Source: an uncultured Lachnospiraceae bacterium
GTDB lineage: Bacteria; Bacillota; Clostridia; Lachnospirales; Lachnospiraceae
Direction: 5' to 3'
Length of the DNA stretch: 46,700 nt
Assembly: GCA_951802115.1 (NCBI GenBank)
Contig: CATOPL010000024.1
Coordinates: forward strand, 1-46,700
Of this stretch, positions 18,420 through 26,085 are shown one piece after another. The translations under genes and the position numbers were made by a program. Below the pieces are notes generated by a model. It did no database searches, was not told the DNA's origin, and was given only the letters and a program-made list of their open reading frames with translations. Position 1 is the stretch's first letter. Each line of letters starts with the position of its first letter.

Positions 18420-19157
18420 CTATTCCTCCCTTTTTTTATCCTTGAATTCTCCCAGTGGAAAGTATGGTATCATCTCATCTTTAATGCGCCTGACACTTTT
18501 CACAGGAGTCATGTTTAAGTTGGTTGGACACGGGGACAAAAGCTCCACCAGACAGAAACCTTCTCCATTCCTATGTTTTTCAAATGCTTTTCTGACATAT
18601 TTTTTAGCCTGTATCATACCTTTGGCATCCGCCATGGACGCCCTTGCAAGATACGCGATGTCAAAACCGGTAAACGCTTCTTCCACCCGAAACGGCATGC
18701 CCGCCTTTTTGGGGTCTTTTCCTTTCGGAGTGGAAGTCGTAATCTGTCCCGGAAGCGAAGTCGGCGCACACTGCCCGCCGGTCATTCCGTACAGGCTGTT
18801 GTTGATAACCAGCGCCACTACATTGTCGTTACGCAGCGCAGTATGCATCGTCTCTGCCATTCCGATGGAATAGGCGGCGCCGTCTCCAATATATGCCATC
18901 ACCAGATTCCCGGGGCGTACCTTTTTCACTCCTACCGCTGTGGCGATCGGTCTTCCATGAGCAGCCATAATCGTATCAAATCTCCATGAGTCAATATTCA
19001 GCGATCCGCATGCCACGTCAACAACTGCCAGAAGCTTCTCACTCAATCCCATCTCTTCCATAACTTCTGCGATCAGGCGTACCGCCAGTCCATGGCCGCA
19101 GCCAGGACAAAAACCGCTCTGAGTAAATGTAACTGTTTCAGGAGCTGCCAGTCTCAT
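18420..19157 (-). CDS. 2-oxoacid:ferredoxin oxidoreductase, beta subunit (TPP-binding)
   Basis: This 245-residue subunit binds thiamine diphosphate: the TPP motif runs from GDGAAYSIG (91-99) to NNSLYGMTGGQ (119-129). CPGCGHG near the N-terminus (18-24) is the usual signature of Kor/Vor beta chains. It performs the decarboxylation step with the alpha subunit. The ATG has GGGGAG 7 bases upstream, inside the end of the alpha gene (1-base gap). Cofactor supply may come from the thiamine operon encoded at 22827-25627. Confidence 0.93.
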   Translation of the reverse strand: MRLAAPETVTFTQSGFCPGCGHGLAVRLIAEVMEEMGLSEKLLAVVDVACGSLNIDSWRFDTIMAAHGRPIATAVGVKKVRPGNLVMAYIGDGAAYSIGMAETMHTALRNDNVVALVINNSLYGMTGGQCAPTSLPGQITTSTPKGKDPKKAGMPFRVEEAFTGFDIAYLARASMADAKGMIQAKKYVRKAFEKHRNGEGFCLVELLSPCPTNLNMTPVKSVRRIKDEMIPYFPLGEFKDKKREE

Positions 19158-19158
19158 C

Positions 19159-20211
19159 TCATATCTCCCCTTTCTTCCACATATCTTTTGCTTTTGCTAT
19201 GATTCCATCCGCTTCAGGAATCTCAAAAATCGATCCATAATGATCAACCGCATAGTTTGCATTGGTCGCAAGCTTGACGTCATCCATCATCTGGCCGAGG
19301 ATATTCATCTCTACTGTCAAGAACGCTTTGGCCTCTTTGGCCTCTGAAAATGCTTTCACAGGAAACGGCCATAAAGTGATCGGACGGATCATACCCAGTT
19401 TAAACCCTTCTGCACGGGCAGTTTCCACGGCTTCTCTGCATACGCGCGAGCTGATGCCATACGCCACCAGAACTACTTCCGCATCTTCCACACAGACATT
19501 TTCATAGCGCTGTTCCTCCCGTTCCATCTCATCATATTTTTCTTTCAGATAAGTTTCATAATTCGGATTCGTATAGTAAACATTCTGGATCTTTCTCTGC
19601 TCACAGCCCTTTTTACAGCCTTTGATCGTCCATTCATACTTATTGATATCATGCTCCCGGAATTCTGGAATCTCCACTGCCTCTATCATCTGCCCGATCG
19701 CCGCATCCGACGCAATCAGAACCGGATGACGATATTTTTCCGCCAGGTCAAATGCCTCTGCCATCATATCGGCATTCTCCTGAACCGAAGCAGGCGCAAG
19801 CACCAGTGTATGATAATCTCCATGACCGCCTCCTCTGGTCAGCTGCCAATAATCCCCCTGGCCCTGCGCAATATCCCCAAGACCGGTACCAATACGCATA
19901 ACGTCCACAATAACCGCAGGAAGATCTGAAGCTACCAGATAGGAAATTCCTTCCTGTTTCAAAGAAAATCCCGGCCCCGACGATGTAGTCAAAGCGCGCG
20001 CGCCTGCCGCTGCCGCCCCCAATACCATATTGATCCCTGCCAGTTCCGACTCCGCCTGTATAAACTCGCCTCCGACCTCTTCCATTCTCCAGGACAAATA
20101 TTCCAGAATCTCTGTCTGCGGCGTGATTGGATATCCGCTATAAAAACGACATCCCGCCGCAAGCGCCGCCTCGGCAAGCGCTTCATTTCCTTTTAACAAA
20201 ACTTTGGCCAT
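19159..20211 (-). CDS. 2-oxoacid:ferredoxin oxidoreductase, alpha subunit (VorB/KorA type)
   Basis: This 350-residue subunit has the alpha-chain N-terminus LLKGNEALAEAALAAGCRFY, the GYPITPQTEI motif and SSGPGFSLKQEG, typical of VorB/KorA. It closes the active site and positions CoA. The C-terminal third (about 235-340) is the transketolase C-terminal-like domain. Resemblance by eye is closest to proteins annotated as 3-methyl-2-oxobutanoate oxidoreductase VorB, but 2-oxoglutarate or aromatic 2-oxoacids cannot be excluded. The ATG has AAGGAGGAG upstream and lies 12 bases after the ferredoxin gene. Confidence 0.93.
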   Translation of the reverse strand: MAKVLLKGNEALAEAALAAGCRFYSGYPITPQTEILEYLSWRMEEVGGEFIQAESELAGINMVLGAAAAGARALTTSSGPGFSLKQEGISYLVASDLPAVIVDVMRIGTGLGDIAQGQGDYWQLTRGGGHGDYHTLVLAPASVQENADMMAEAFDLAEKYRHPVLIASDAAIGQMIEAVEIPEFREHDINKYEWTIKGCKKGCEQRKIQNVYYTNPNYETYLKEKYDEMEREEQRYENVCVEDAEVVLVAYGISSRVCREAVETARAEGFKLGMIRPITLWPFPVKAFSEAKEAKAFLTVEMNILGQMMDDVKLATNANYAVDHYGSIFEIPEADGIIAKAKDMWKKGEI

Positions 20212-20223
20212 AACAGCTCCTCC

Positions 20224-20436
20224 TTACTTAATTTCAAACACATAATCCGGGCAAACACGATAACACATACCGCATACAACACATTTGGAATCATCCACAA
20301 CAACTGTATTGTAGCCTTTGGCGTTGACATGATCGGACACTTGAATTGCTTCCTGCGGGCAGGTGTTAATACAATAACCGCAGCCTTTACACCGTGCGGG
20401 ATTTGTATACACTTTCTCCTCTTTTTTATTTCCCAA
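20224..20436 (-). CDS. 2x[4Fe-4S] ferredoxin (delta) subunit of the 2-oxoacid oxidoreductase
   Basis: This small ferredoxin of about 70 residues has two cluster motifs, CKGCGYCINTCP and CVVCGMCYRVCP. It accepts the electrons released by 2-oxoacid oxidation. The start is taken as TTG at 20436, because a perfect AGGAGG lies 8 bases upstream. The in-frame ATG at 20463 has no ribosome binding site, and using it would put AGGAGG inside the coding region. It is the first gene of the catabolic operon. A rare TTG start may keep its level below that expected of the strong site. Confidence 0.9.
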   Translation of the reverse strand: MGNKKEEKVYTNPARCKGCGYCINTCPQEAIQVSDHVNAKGYNTVVVDDSKCVVCGMCYRVCPDYVFEIK

Positions 20437-20469
20437 TCTCTCCACCTCCTCTCTTTTGTTCATTATTAA

Positions 20470-20482
20470 AGAACATTGTTCT
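20470..20482. promoter_or_regulatory. Palindromic operator candidate 1
   Basis: The perfect palindrome AGAAC-ATT-GTTCT lies 34 bases upstream of the ferredoxin TTG start. It matches a second copy 72 bases away. It is likely a binding site for the adjacent IclR-family regulator. Confidence 0.55.
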
Positions 20483-20541
20483 AAATATTGATCAAAAATA
20501 AAATCAATGCAGAAACACCGAAATTTATTGTTCTATAATAA

Positions 20542-20554
20542 AGAACATCGTTCT
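20542..20554. promoter_or_regulatory. Palindromic operator candidate 2
   Basis: AGAAC-ATC-GTTCT has the same half-sites as the copy at 20470-20482, in the gap between iclR and the operon. A half-site GTTCT also lies at 20530-20534. The centre-to-centre distance of 72 bases is near seven helical turns. Confidence 0.55.
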
Positions 20555-20621
20555 CTAATTATTCTTAAAATGAATTCAGCAATTACCCGTGAGCAACGCT
20601 GAATCATTTAACTATATAAGC

Positions 20622-20650
20622 ATAATAGCACAACTTTTTCAAAAAAACAA
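20622..20650 (-). promoter_or_regulatory. Candidate promoter of the 2-oxoacid operon
   Basis: On the minus strand: TTGTTT (20645-20650), 17 bases, TATTAT (20622-20627). The predicted start lies near 20615, upstream of both palindromes, so a bound regulator would block early elongation or sit over an alternative promoter. This gap (20464-20727) holds no gene. Confidence 0.4.
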
Positions 20651-20727
20651 GATAATTTGAGCACAATCACAAAAAATCTGATTTTTCATTCATATTATTG
20701 GTAATATTTTCAAAAAAATCCATTTAT

Positions 20728-21486
20728 CTACAGCATCTGCTCAATTTTTCTCGCATATTTTTTTAACACTTCGGCAAAGTCCGAAATATTTTCATCCGTC
20801 ATCCGCAATGATGAGGCACTGATACTCAGCCCGGCCTCGATAATCCCCCTGGAATTGATCAATGCCACACCGATGCATCTGGAGCCGAAAGACAGCTCCA
20901 TATTATCCAGGCCATATCCAAGTTCTTTTGTCCTTTGGATCTCCTGACGGAGCACGTCTTTATCTGTAATTGTATAATTTGTAATCGGAATAATTTCTTC
21001 CCTGATGCATTCCTCTGCTTCTTCCTCCTTCATTTGGGCCAGAAAAGCCTTGCCAACACCGGTATAATACATTTTTGCACACTCTCCGGTTACATATTCC
21101 ATCCACATTCGCTGTCCTTCCGGATAGTATGCATCCAGATAGAGCACTTCATTTCCTCTGGGAATGGACAAATAGACTTTCTCTCCCACCTCATTTGCTA
21201 TATCGCGAGCAAACGGAGCTACAAGGTTTACAATATTGAGTCTTTCATAATATGCACGTCCCAGAACAGCCGCCGCCGGTCCAAGACGGTATTTTCCCGT
21301 TTCCGAATCCTGTTCCAGATAATCCATAGCGGCAAAAGTTGTCAGTATATTATGTACATTGCTCTTATACAAATCCATTTTTTCACTGATCTCTGTCACT
21401 CCCAACGACTTTTTCTCCAGAAAACATTCCAGAATTTCTAATGCTTTCTTTAAACTTTTCACCTTTATTTCGTTATATTTCTCCAT
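20728..21486 (-). CDS. IclR-family transcriptional regulator
   Basis: This 252-residue regulator has an N-terminal winged helix-turn-helix (about 8-75, including LGVTEISEKMDLYKSNVHNI) and a C-terminal IclR effector domain (about 90-252, GAF-like, with the late segment SFGSRCIGVALINSRGIIEAGLSISA). Such domains bind small organic acids. The ATG at 21486 is preferred to an upstream in-frame start because AGGGAG precedes it. It is encoded immediately upstream of, and on the same strand as, the 2-oxoacid catabolic operon, so it is the obvious regulator. Whether it activates or represses is not visible. Confidence 0.9.
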   Translation of the reverse strand: MEKYNEIKVKSLKKALEILECFLEKKSLGVTEISEKMDLYKSNVHNILTTFAAMDYLEQDSETGKYRLGPAAAVLGRAYYERLNIVNLVAPFARDIANEVGEKVYLSIPRGNEVLYLDAYYPEGQRMWMEYVTGECAKMYYTGVGKAFLAQMKEEEAEECIREEIIPITNYTITDKDVLRQEIQRTKELGYGLDNMELSFGSRCIGVALINSRGIIEAGLSISASSLRMTDENISDFAEVLKKYARKIEQML

Positions 21487-21556
21487 ATCTCTCCCTGACA
21501 AAAATCAGAGAAAGCAAAACCGTTTATGCTTTACCTTCTCTGTATATTTTGTATTC

Positions 21557-21585
21557 ATATTAGCATAAACATAATTACGTTTCAA
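21557..21585 (-). promoter_or_regulatory. Promoter of the iclR-family gene
   Basis: On the minus strand: TTGAAA (21580-21585), 17 bases ending in TGC, TAATAT (21557-21562). The -35 box lies inside an inverted repeat (21582-21608) shared with the divergent promoter. Confidence 0.6.
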
Positions 21586-21608
21586 GAAAAAAGAACCCCG
21601 TTTCTTGA
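21582..21608. promoter_or_regulatory. Operator candidate between divergent promoters
   Basis: TCAAGAAA (21582-21589) and TTTCTTGA (21601-21608) form a perfect inverted repeat with an 11-base centre. It overlaps the -35 boxes of both the iclR promoter and the DUF3786 promoter. Inside it, AGAAC-CCC-GTTTC (from 21592) resembles the two AGAAC-N3-GTTCT sites before the operon with two mismatches, suggesting autoregulation. Confidence 0.5.
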
Positions 21609-21633
21609 TTTTAAGTCCTGCTGCATGTAAGAT
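21605..21633 (+). promoter_or_regulatory. Promoter of the DUF3786 gene
   Basis: TTGATT (21605-21610), 17 bases, TAAGAT (21628-21633) continuing as TAAGATAAT. The -35 box touches the inverted repeat described at 21582-21608. Confidence 0.45.
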
Positions 21634-21666
21634 AATAAAAAAAAGATCAGAAACGGAGAATCAATC

Positions 21667-22317
21667 ATGAAACCAGACAATCAAGCGAACAATTACGAAA
21701 AGTGGTGCGAAGAATGGCGCCGCCGCTTTCTGACGATGGATCAGGAAAAACTCCTGCAAAAACTGCCGGGTATACATTCTGAAAAAGAATACCTCACAAT
21801 ACCTTATTACAACAGTCTCCATGGCATCCACAGACGCACCGGAGAGATTGTCTGTCTGGAATCGCCTCATCCGCTGTCACTTTTCGCCCGCCTGAACATC
21901 TATACATTGCTTTGGTACTGCAAAGAGCATGCCGTCCCCGCAGGGGAATGGATGCCCTTTCGCAATCTAAAAGATGCATCTCCTTTTGGTCCTGCATTTC
22001 AGAAAACCGTTATTGATGTCTTTGCCAGAACTTTTTCCGGACATGTGCCGGAACTGAAACTGGCCTGTCAGTCACTGGGCGGAGAAAAACTGCCGCATGG
22101 AGATGCCGGATACCAGCTTTTCGCATTTCCATGTATCCCCGTACAGTTTCTTTTCTGGGACGGCGATGAGGAATTCCCGGCACAGGCCAACATTTTATTT
22201 GATAAAAATGCAACCGATTTTATTCATGTAGAAAGCCTGGTCTCAATCGCTTCCGAAGGCCTTTCTCTGCTTACTAAAGCTTCCGGATTATCTCTGAACG
22301 GAAATACATTTACATAA
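21667..22317 (+). CDS. DUF3786-type protein
   Basis: This 216-residue soluble protein matches the general pattern of the DUF3786 family: an N-terminal region with LTIPYYNSLHGIHRRTGEIV, a central segment rich in aromatic residues (LFARLNIYTLLWYC), and the C-terminal block FPCIPVQFLFWDGDEEFPAQANILFD followed by an acidic Glu. The family's function is unknown; members occur in anaerobes and often near corrinoid or redox genes. There is no membrane segment or signal peptide. The ATG has ACGGAG upstream. It is divergent from the iclR gene and shares its operator region, so it might belong to the same regulon. Confidence 0.65.
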   Translation: MKPDNQANNYEKWCEEWRRRFLTMDQEKLLQKLPGIHSEKEYLTIPYYNSLHGIHRRTGEIVCLESPHPLSLFARLNIYTLLWYCKEHAVPAGEWMPFRNLKDASPFGPAFQKTVIDVFARTFSGHVPELKLACQSLGGEKLPHGDAGYQLFAFPCIPVQFLFWDGDEEFPAQANILFDKNATDFIHVESLVSIASEGLSLLTKASGLSLNGNTFT

Positions 22318-22335
22318 TTCTGTGCATACTAAAGC

Positions 22336-22361
22336 GTGTCTGAAGATTCATTTTCAGACAC
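22336..22361 (+). terminator. Hairpin after the DUF3786 gene
   Basis: GTGTCTGAA and TTCAGACAC form a perfect 9-base stem with an 8-base loop, 18 bases after the stop codon. The T-run is missing (ACTTC follows), so termination efficiency is uncertain. Confidence 0.5.
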
Positions 22362-22396
22362 ACTTCAAAACAATCGGCAGGATTCCGTCCGATGAG

Positions 22397-22429
22397 CAGA
22401 CAACATTTGTCGGAAAATATAATCCGGTC
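22397..22429 (+). repeat. Imperfect direct repeat, copy 1
   Basis: The segment starts CAGACAACATTTGTC and ends AATCCGGTC. A close copy (starting CAGACAAATCATTTGTC, ending TGTAATCCGGTC) lies at 22680-22712. The two copies flank the small gene at 22460-22657. Confidence 0.6.
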
Positions 22430-22459
22430 GGTCTATTTCAGAAATACAGGAGGTCACAC

Positions 22460-22657
22460 ATGCAGCACATCCAGTCAAAAGTCACACAGCTCCCTGCAAA
22501 TTGCCGGTCTGCTGCCGATCATATGACGCAGGTACTTGCAGCGGAAGATCAGTATGCAGATTTAGATGAGCACTGCCGCCAAAAAGTTGTGGAACTGGAA
22601 GATACGCTTTCCAGAGAGTTGAAAAAACGCGTGGCTCTGGTAGCCTACCGAATCTGA
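22460..22657 (+). CDS. Small protein of unknown function (65 residues)
   Basis: I do not recognise this protein. It is 65 residues, helical and charged, with two cysteines (C15, C39), a central acidic stretch (AAEDQYADLDEHC) and a basic C-terminus (ELKKRVALVAYRI). A perfect AGGAGGT lies 5 bases before the ATG at 22460, which argues for real translation. No signal peptide or membrane helix is evident. The gene stands alone between two copies of a 33-base repeat and is followed at once by a 14-bp hairpin. The convergent thiC gene lies beyond. Confidence 0.65.
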   Translation: MQHIQSKVTQLPANCRSAADHMTQVLAAEDQYADLDEHCRQKVVELEDTLSRELKKRVALVAYRI

Positions 22658-22665
22658 TACGCGCT

Positions 22666-22712
22666 GACCGGATTACATTCAGACAAATCATTTGTCAAAA
22701 TGTAATCCGGTC
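22666..22712 (+). repeat. Large hairpin / direct repeat copy 2 after the small gene
   Basis: GACCGGATTACATT (22666-22679) pairs perfectly with AATGTAATCCGGTC (22699-22712), and an inner palindrome GACAAATCATTTGTC (22682-22696) fills the loop. No T-run follows on either strand, so it is not a standard terminator. Its right half repeats the sequence at 22397-22429. Confidence 0.7.
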
Positions 22713-22826
22713 AATACGTCAGAAAGCATATCCCTATATCGACGAAATCTGCATTCGGGAGGAGTCCTGATTGCCCGTTCGGAAAGAACCGTTATTCACA
22801 GCCGGCATACGGGTTGGCAGATGTAT

Positions 22827-24137
22827 TTAAAGTATATCGATATATTCCCCTGCCAATACCCGGTTCATGCTCCGCACTGCACAGAATTTTCCGCACATAC
22901 TGCAGGTATCGCCGTGATCGTCCGCCGGCTTTCTGTCATCACGTATTTTCCGCGCCGTATCCGGATCCAACGCACACGCAAACTGACCTTCCCAGTCAAG
23001 ATTTCGGCGGGCTTGTGCCATCTGATCATCGATCTTTCTCGCCCCCGCTATTCCTTTTGCAATATCCGCCGCATGAGCCGCGATCTTCGACGCGATTATC
23101 CCCTGTCTGACATCTTCCACACCGGGCAGTGCCAGATGCTCAGCGGGAGTCACATAACAGAGAAATGCCGCTCCGTTCATGGCTGCAACCGCCCCTCCGA
23201 TTGCTCCTGTAATATGATCATATCCCGGTGCAATATCTGTCACCAGAGGTCCGAGCACATAGAACGGCGCTCCCATACAGATGCTCTTCTGTATCTCCAT
23301 ATTAACCGCTATCTGATCAAGCGGCACATGCCCGGGACCTTCCACCATCACCTGCACGTTATGATCCCAGGCCCGTTTTGTCAGCTCTCCCAAACGAACC
23401 AGCTCTTCGATCTGACACACATCCGTGGCATCTGCCAGACACCCCGGACGACAGGCATCTCCCAGAGAGAGCGTTACATCATATTCTTCACAGATATCCA
23501 GAATCTCGTCAAAATATTCATAGAACGGATTCTCCTCTCCCGTCATGCTCATCCAGGCAAATACAAGGCTTCCTCCGCGGCTGACAATATTCATTTTCCT
23601 TTTGTGCTTTCGAATCTGTTCTATCGTCTTTCTGGTAATTCCGCAGTGAAGCGTTATAAAATCCACTCCATCCCTGGCATGAAGCCGGACCACCTCCACA
23701 AAATCTTTTGCTGTCAAATCCGCCAGGTCTCTCTGATAATGAATCACACTGTCATAGACAGGAACTGTTCCGATCATAACCGGACATTCTCTTGTCAGTT
23801 TTTTTCTAAAAGGCTGTGTGTTTCCGTGGCTGGACAGGTCCATGATCGCTTCTGCGCCCAGCTTCACTGCGCTCATCACCTTCTCCATCTCCACGTCGTA
23901 ATCTCTGCAGTCTCTGGATACCCCAAGATTTACATTTACTTTGGTCCTCAGCATACTTCCTATCCCTTCCGGTTGCAGACAGATATGATTCCGGTTTGCA
24001 CAGATCACTGCTTTTCCCTCCGACACCAGTTTCATCAGCTGGTCTGCCGGTATCTTCTCTTTTTTAGCTACTGTCTCCATCTGCCAGGTTAAAATTCCTT
24101 TTCTGGCTGCGTCCATCTGTGTTGTATAGCTGCTCAT
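22827..24137 (-). CDS. thiC: Phosphomethylpyrimidine synthase ThiC
   Basis: This 436-residue radical SAM-type enzyme rearranges aminoimidazole ribotide into hydroxymethylpyrimidine phosphate for thiamine. The family signatures are present: [20 protein letters not shown] (residue region about 215), LGDACRPGC, the EGPGHVPL motif and the C-terminal cluster motif CSMCGKFC. It matches the short form (about 430 residues) common in Clostridia. The ATG overlaps the stop of thiD by 4 bases and has AAGGAG upstream. It is the last gene of the riboswitch-controlled thi operon. Confidence 0.97.
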   Translation of the reverse strand: MSSYTTQMDAARKGILTWQMETVAKKEKIPADQLMKLVSEGKAVICANRNHICLQPEGIGSMLRTKVNVNLGVSRDCRDYDVEMEKVMSAVKLGAEAIMDLSSHGNTQPFRKKLTRECPVMIGTVPVYDSVIHYQRDLADLTAKDFVEVVRLHARDGVDFITLHCGITRKTIEQIRKHKRKMNIVSRGGSLVFAWMSMTGEENPFYEYFDEILDICEEYDVTLSLGDACRPGCLADATDVCQIEELVRLGELTKRAWDHNVQVMVEGPGHVPLDQIAVNMEIQKSICMGAPFYVLGPLVTDIAPGYDHITGAIGGAVAAMNGAAFLCYVTPAEHLALPGVEDVRQGIIASKIAAHAADIAKGIAGARKIDDQMAQARRNLDWEGQFACALDPDTARKIRDDRKPADDHGDTCSMCGKFCAVRSMNRVLAGEYIDIL

Positions 24138-24979
24138 TTTTCTTTCTCCTTCCTGTTGTGAGTTAAATTTCCCGCATCAAGCCGGCCGGGCGTCAAGTTG
24201 TGGAAGATATATGCGTGATTCATTGGACCTGTGCCCTTTCCAAGATTAAGCCCTGCAGACAAAACATGAGAAAGATAATTTTTGGCCTTTGTCACCGCTT
24301 CTTTCAGCTCACACTGCTTTGCCAGATTCGCCGCAACTGCGCTGGACAGCGTACATCCGGTTCCATGAGTATTGGAATTGTCAATCCTTTTTCCCCTGAC
24401 CCATTCCGCTTTCCCTTCCAGAAACAGAAGATCGTCGGCGTCACCGCTACCGTGTCCTCCTTTACAGAGCACTGCGACATGCCAGCGTTCATACAGGACG
24501 GAAGCCGCCCGTTCCATATCCTGAGTCCCGCGGATCTGAAGACCGGTCAGCGCTTCCGCTTCTGGTATATTGGGCGTGATCAGCTCTGCCAGAGGAAACA
24601 GTTCCTCCTGCATTACGAACAAGGCTTCCTTTTTCATAAGGCCGAACCCGCTTGTGGATGCCATAACAGGATCCAGCACAATATGCTTTGCTTTGTATTT
24701 TCGAAGTCTTTGCGCCACAATTCTCACCATATCCTCCGAAAACAGCATTCCGATCTTGACCGCATCCGGAACAATATCCAAAAAGATGCAGTCCAGCTGA
24801 CTGCGAAGAAATTCCGGAGTAACTTCCATAATTCCGTAGATGCCGGTTGTATTCTGGGCAGTCAGCGCAGTGACGGCACTCATGGCATACACTCCGTTGG
24901 CGGTCATCGTCTTGATATCCGCCTGAATACCGGCTCCTCCGCTGGGATCGCTTCCGGCGATTGTCAATACTGTTTTCAT
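24134..24979 (-). CDS. thiD: Hydroxymethylpyrimidine/phosphomethylpyrimidine kinase ThiD
   Basis: This 281-residue kinase phosphorylates HMP and HMP-phosphate to HMP diphosphate. Ribokinase-like motifs: the N-terminal [26 protein letters not shown] in the middle and [18 protein letters not shown] (anion hole and catalytic Asp region) at the C-terminus. A C-terminal tail of about 20 residues (after MNHAYIF) is longer than in many homologues. AGGTG-type sites precede the ATG and the gene begins 7 bases after thiE. Confidence 0.96.
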   Translation of the reverse strand: MKTVLTIAGSDPSGGAGIQADIKTMTANGVYAMSAVTALTAQNTTGIYGIMEVTPEFLRSQLDCIFLDIVPDAVKIGMLFSEDMVRIVAQRLRKYKAKHIVLDPVMASTSGFGLMKKEALFVMQEELFPLAELITPNIPEAEALTGLQIRGTQDMERAASVLYERWHVAVLCKGGHGSGDADDLLFLEGKAEWVRGKRIDNSNTHGTGCTLSSAVAANLAKQCELKEAVTKAKNYLSHVLSAGLNLGKGTGPMNHAYIFHNLTPGRLDAGNLTHNRKEKEK

Positions 24980-24985
24980 ACAGCT

Positions 24986-25627
24986 TCACCTCCGAACATC
25001 TTTTATGTGCTGCAAAAGCTCCTTTACCGCTCCTGCCTTGTCATCTGCTGCAAACAGAGCGCTTACAACTGCCACTCCATCTATTCCGCTGTCTCTTAGC
25101 CTTTTCACATTACTGCTGCTGATCCCGCCGATCGCCACCACCGGTATTTCGACAGCGCCGCAAATTGCCTTTAACTCCTTGAAGGAGAGTACGGTCGCAT
25201 CTGTCTTGGTACTGCTTCCAAAAACCGCTCCACAGCCGATATAATCTGCTCCCGCCCTCCATGCTGCCAGAGCCTCCGGCACATTATGAGCACTTCCGCC
25301 GATCATACAGCTGTCTCCCATCAATTCTCTCGCTTTCACAATCTCCAGATCAGACAGTCCCACATGTACTCCATCCGCCCCGCTCTCCTTTGCGATATCC
25401 GGTCTGTCATTCACAATCAGCGGAACTCCATAGCGGCTGCAGAGTTCTTTCATTCGCTTTGCTTCTTCCAGAAGCTGTCTGTCGTCCATCTCCTTTTCTC
25501 TCAGCTGTACACAGGTAACTCCCGCTTTTAAAAGCTCCTCCACTGCTTCCGTCAGATGTTCTCCGGGCTTCAGCCATCTTCTGTCCGTTACCGCATACAA
25601 AGTCAACCATGTCCTGTCTGCTTTCAT
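24986..25627 (-). CDS. thiE: Thiamine-phosphate synthase ThiE
   Basis: This 213-residue TIM-barrel enzyme joins HMP diphosphate and thiazole phosphate to give thiamine phosphate. Visible motifs are TCVQLREKEMDDRQL, LIVNDRPDIAKESGADGVHVG, the flexible loop GCGAVFGSSTKTD and the phosphate-binding VVAIGGIS. The ATG follows AGAGGTGG. It is the first gene of thiE-thiD-thiC. No thiazole branch genes (thiG, thiS, thiH) lie in the window, so thiazole may come from salvage or from elsewhere in the genome. Confidence 0.96.
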   Translation of the reverse strand: MKADRTWLTLYAVTDRRWLKPGEHLTEAVEELLKAGVTCVQLREKEMDDRQLLEEAKRMKELCSRYGVPLIVNDRPDIAKESGADGVHVGLSDLEIVKARELMGDSCMIGGSAHNVPEALAAWRAGADYIGCGAVFGSSTKTDATVLSFKELKAICGAVEIPVVAIGGISSSNVKRLRDSGIDGVAVVSALFAADDKAGAVKELLQHIKDVRR

Positions 25628-25684
25628 ATTCCACCTCTTGAAGCCCGCCGACGTACTTTCGACTCCTCACACGCAGAAGCCAAA

Positions 25685-25789
25685 AAAGGCTGTCACAAAA
25701 TGCATCCCGCCTGTTCGCCCAACAACACTGTGTGGATAGAAGCGAACTGTGAACTGGCAGATGCGTATTCTGTGACAGCCTCTGGTTTC
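25685..25789 (-). repeat. Palindromic element with T-run between riboswitch and thiE
   Basis: AGGCTGTCACA with an adjoining arm at 25685-25710 pairs imperfectly with the arm at about 25760-25787 (ending TGTGACAGCCT). An inner pair GTTCGC/GCGAAC sits near the loop. On the minus strand the structure ends in a run of six T (25681-25686), so it resembles a second intrinsic terminator before thiE. The termini resemble those of insertion-sequence or MITE elements, but I see no coding sequence or clear target duplication. Confidence 0.55.
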
Positions 25790-25887
25790 ATAATTCTGTG
25801 ATTCCGGCAATTAAAAACCGCTTCGTAAATCAGACGAACCATACACAGGTTCAGGATCTGTATATACTGCCGTCTGCTTACAGAATC

Positions 25888-25917
25888 TAAAAAAAGAGAT
25901 ACCGCAGGTACCTCTTT
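25888..25917 (-). terminator. Riboswitch expression-platform terminator
   Basis: On the minus strand AGAGGTACC-TGC-GGTATCTCT forms a 9-base stem with one G-T type pair, followed by a run of seven T. It lies just downstream of the TPP aptamer and is the likely switch-off structure of the thi operon. Confidence 0.8.
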
Positions 25918-25933
25918 TCTCTTAGTTCAGTAT

Positions 25934-26026
25934 TATCCCTACGTTGGCATTATCCAAATCAGGTTATGGGTCGAAGCGCCGCAGCTTCCTCTCAGCCGGC
26001 TTTCCCGCCAGCTCCCCTTCCTATAT
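25934..26026 (-). ncRNA. TPP riboswitch (thi-box)
   Basis: The minus-strand leader of thiE carries the conserved TPP aptamer parts in order: GGGGAGC near 26018, CTGAGAGG near 25992, then ACCTGATTTGGATAATGCC and AACGTAGGGA (about 25936-25967). Binding of thiamine diphosphate would favour the terminator at 25888-25917 and reduce thiE-thiD-thiC expression. Confidence 0.95.
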
Positions 26027-26042
26027 TCTGTTTTTCATTTTT

Positions 26043-26071
26043 ATTATAAAACAGGACAGACTGCATTGCAA
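26043..26071 (-). promoter_or_regulatory. Promoter of the thi operon
   Basis: On the minus strand: TTGCAA (26066-26071), 17 bases, perfect TATAAT (26043-26048). The transcript would start about 8-10 bases before the TPP aptamer. Confidence 0.8.
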
Positions 26072-26085
26072 CAAAAACTTTTCTG

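Noticed and set aside
22692..24092. Long open frame of 466 codons on the plus strand
   Set aside because: It is antisense to thiC over nearly its entire length, has no ribosome binding site and no recognisable motif.
24200..25099. Open frame of 299 codons on the plus strand
   Set aside because: Antisense to thiD and thiE, without a start signal.
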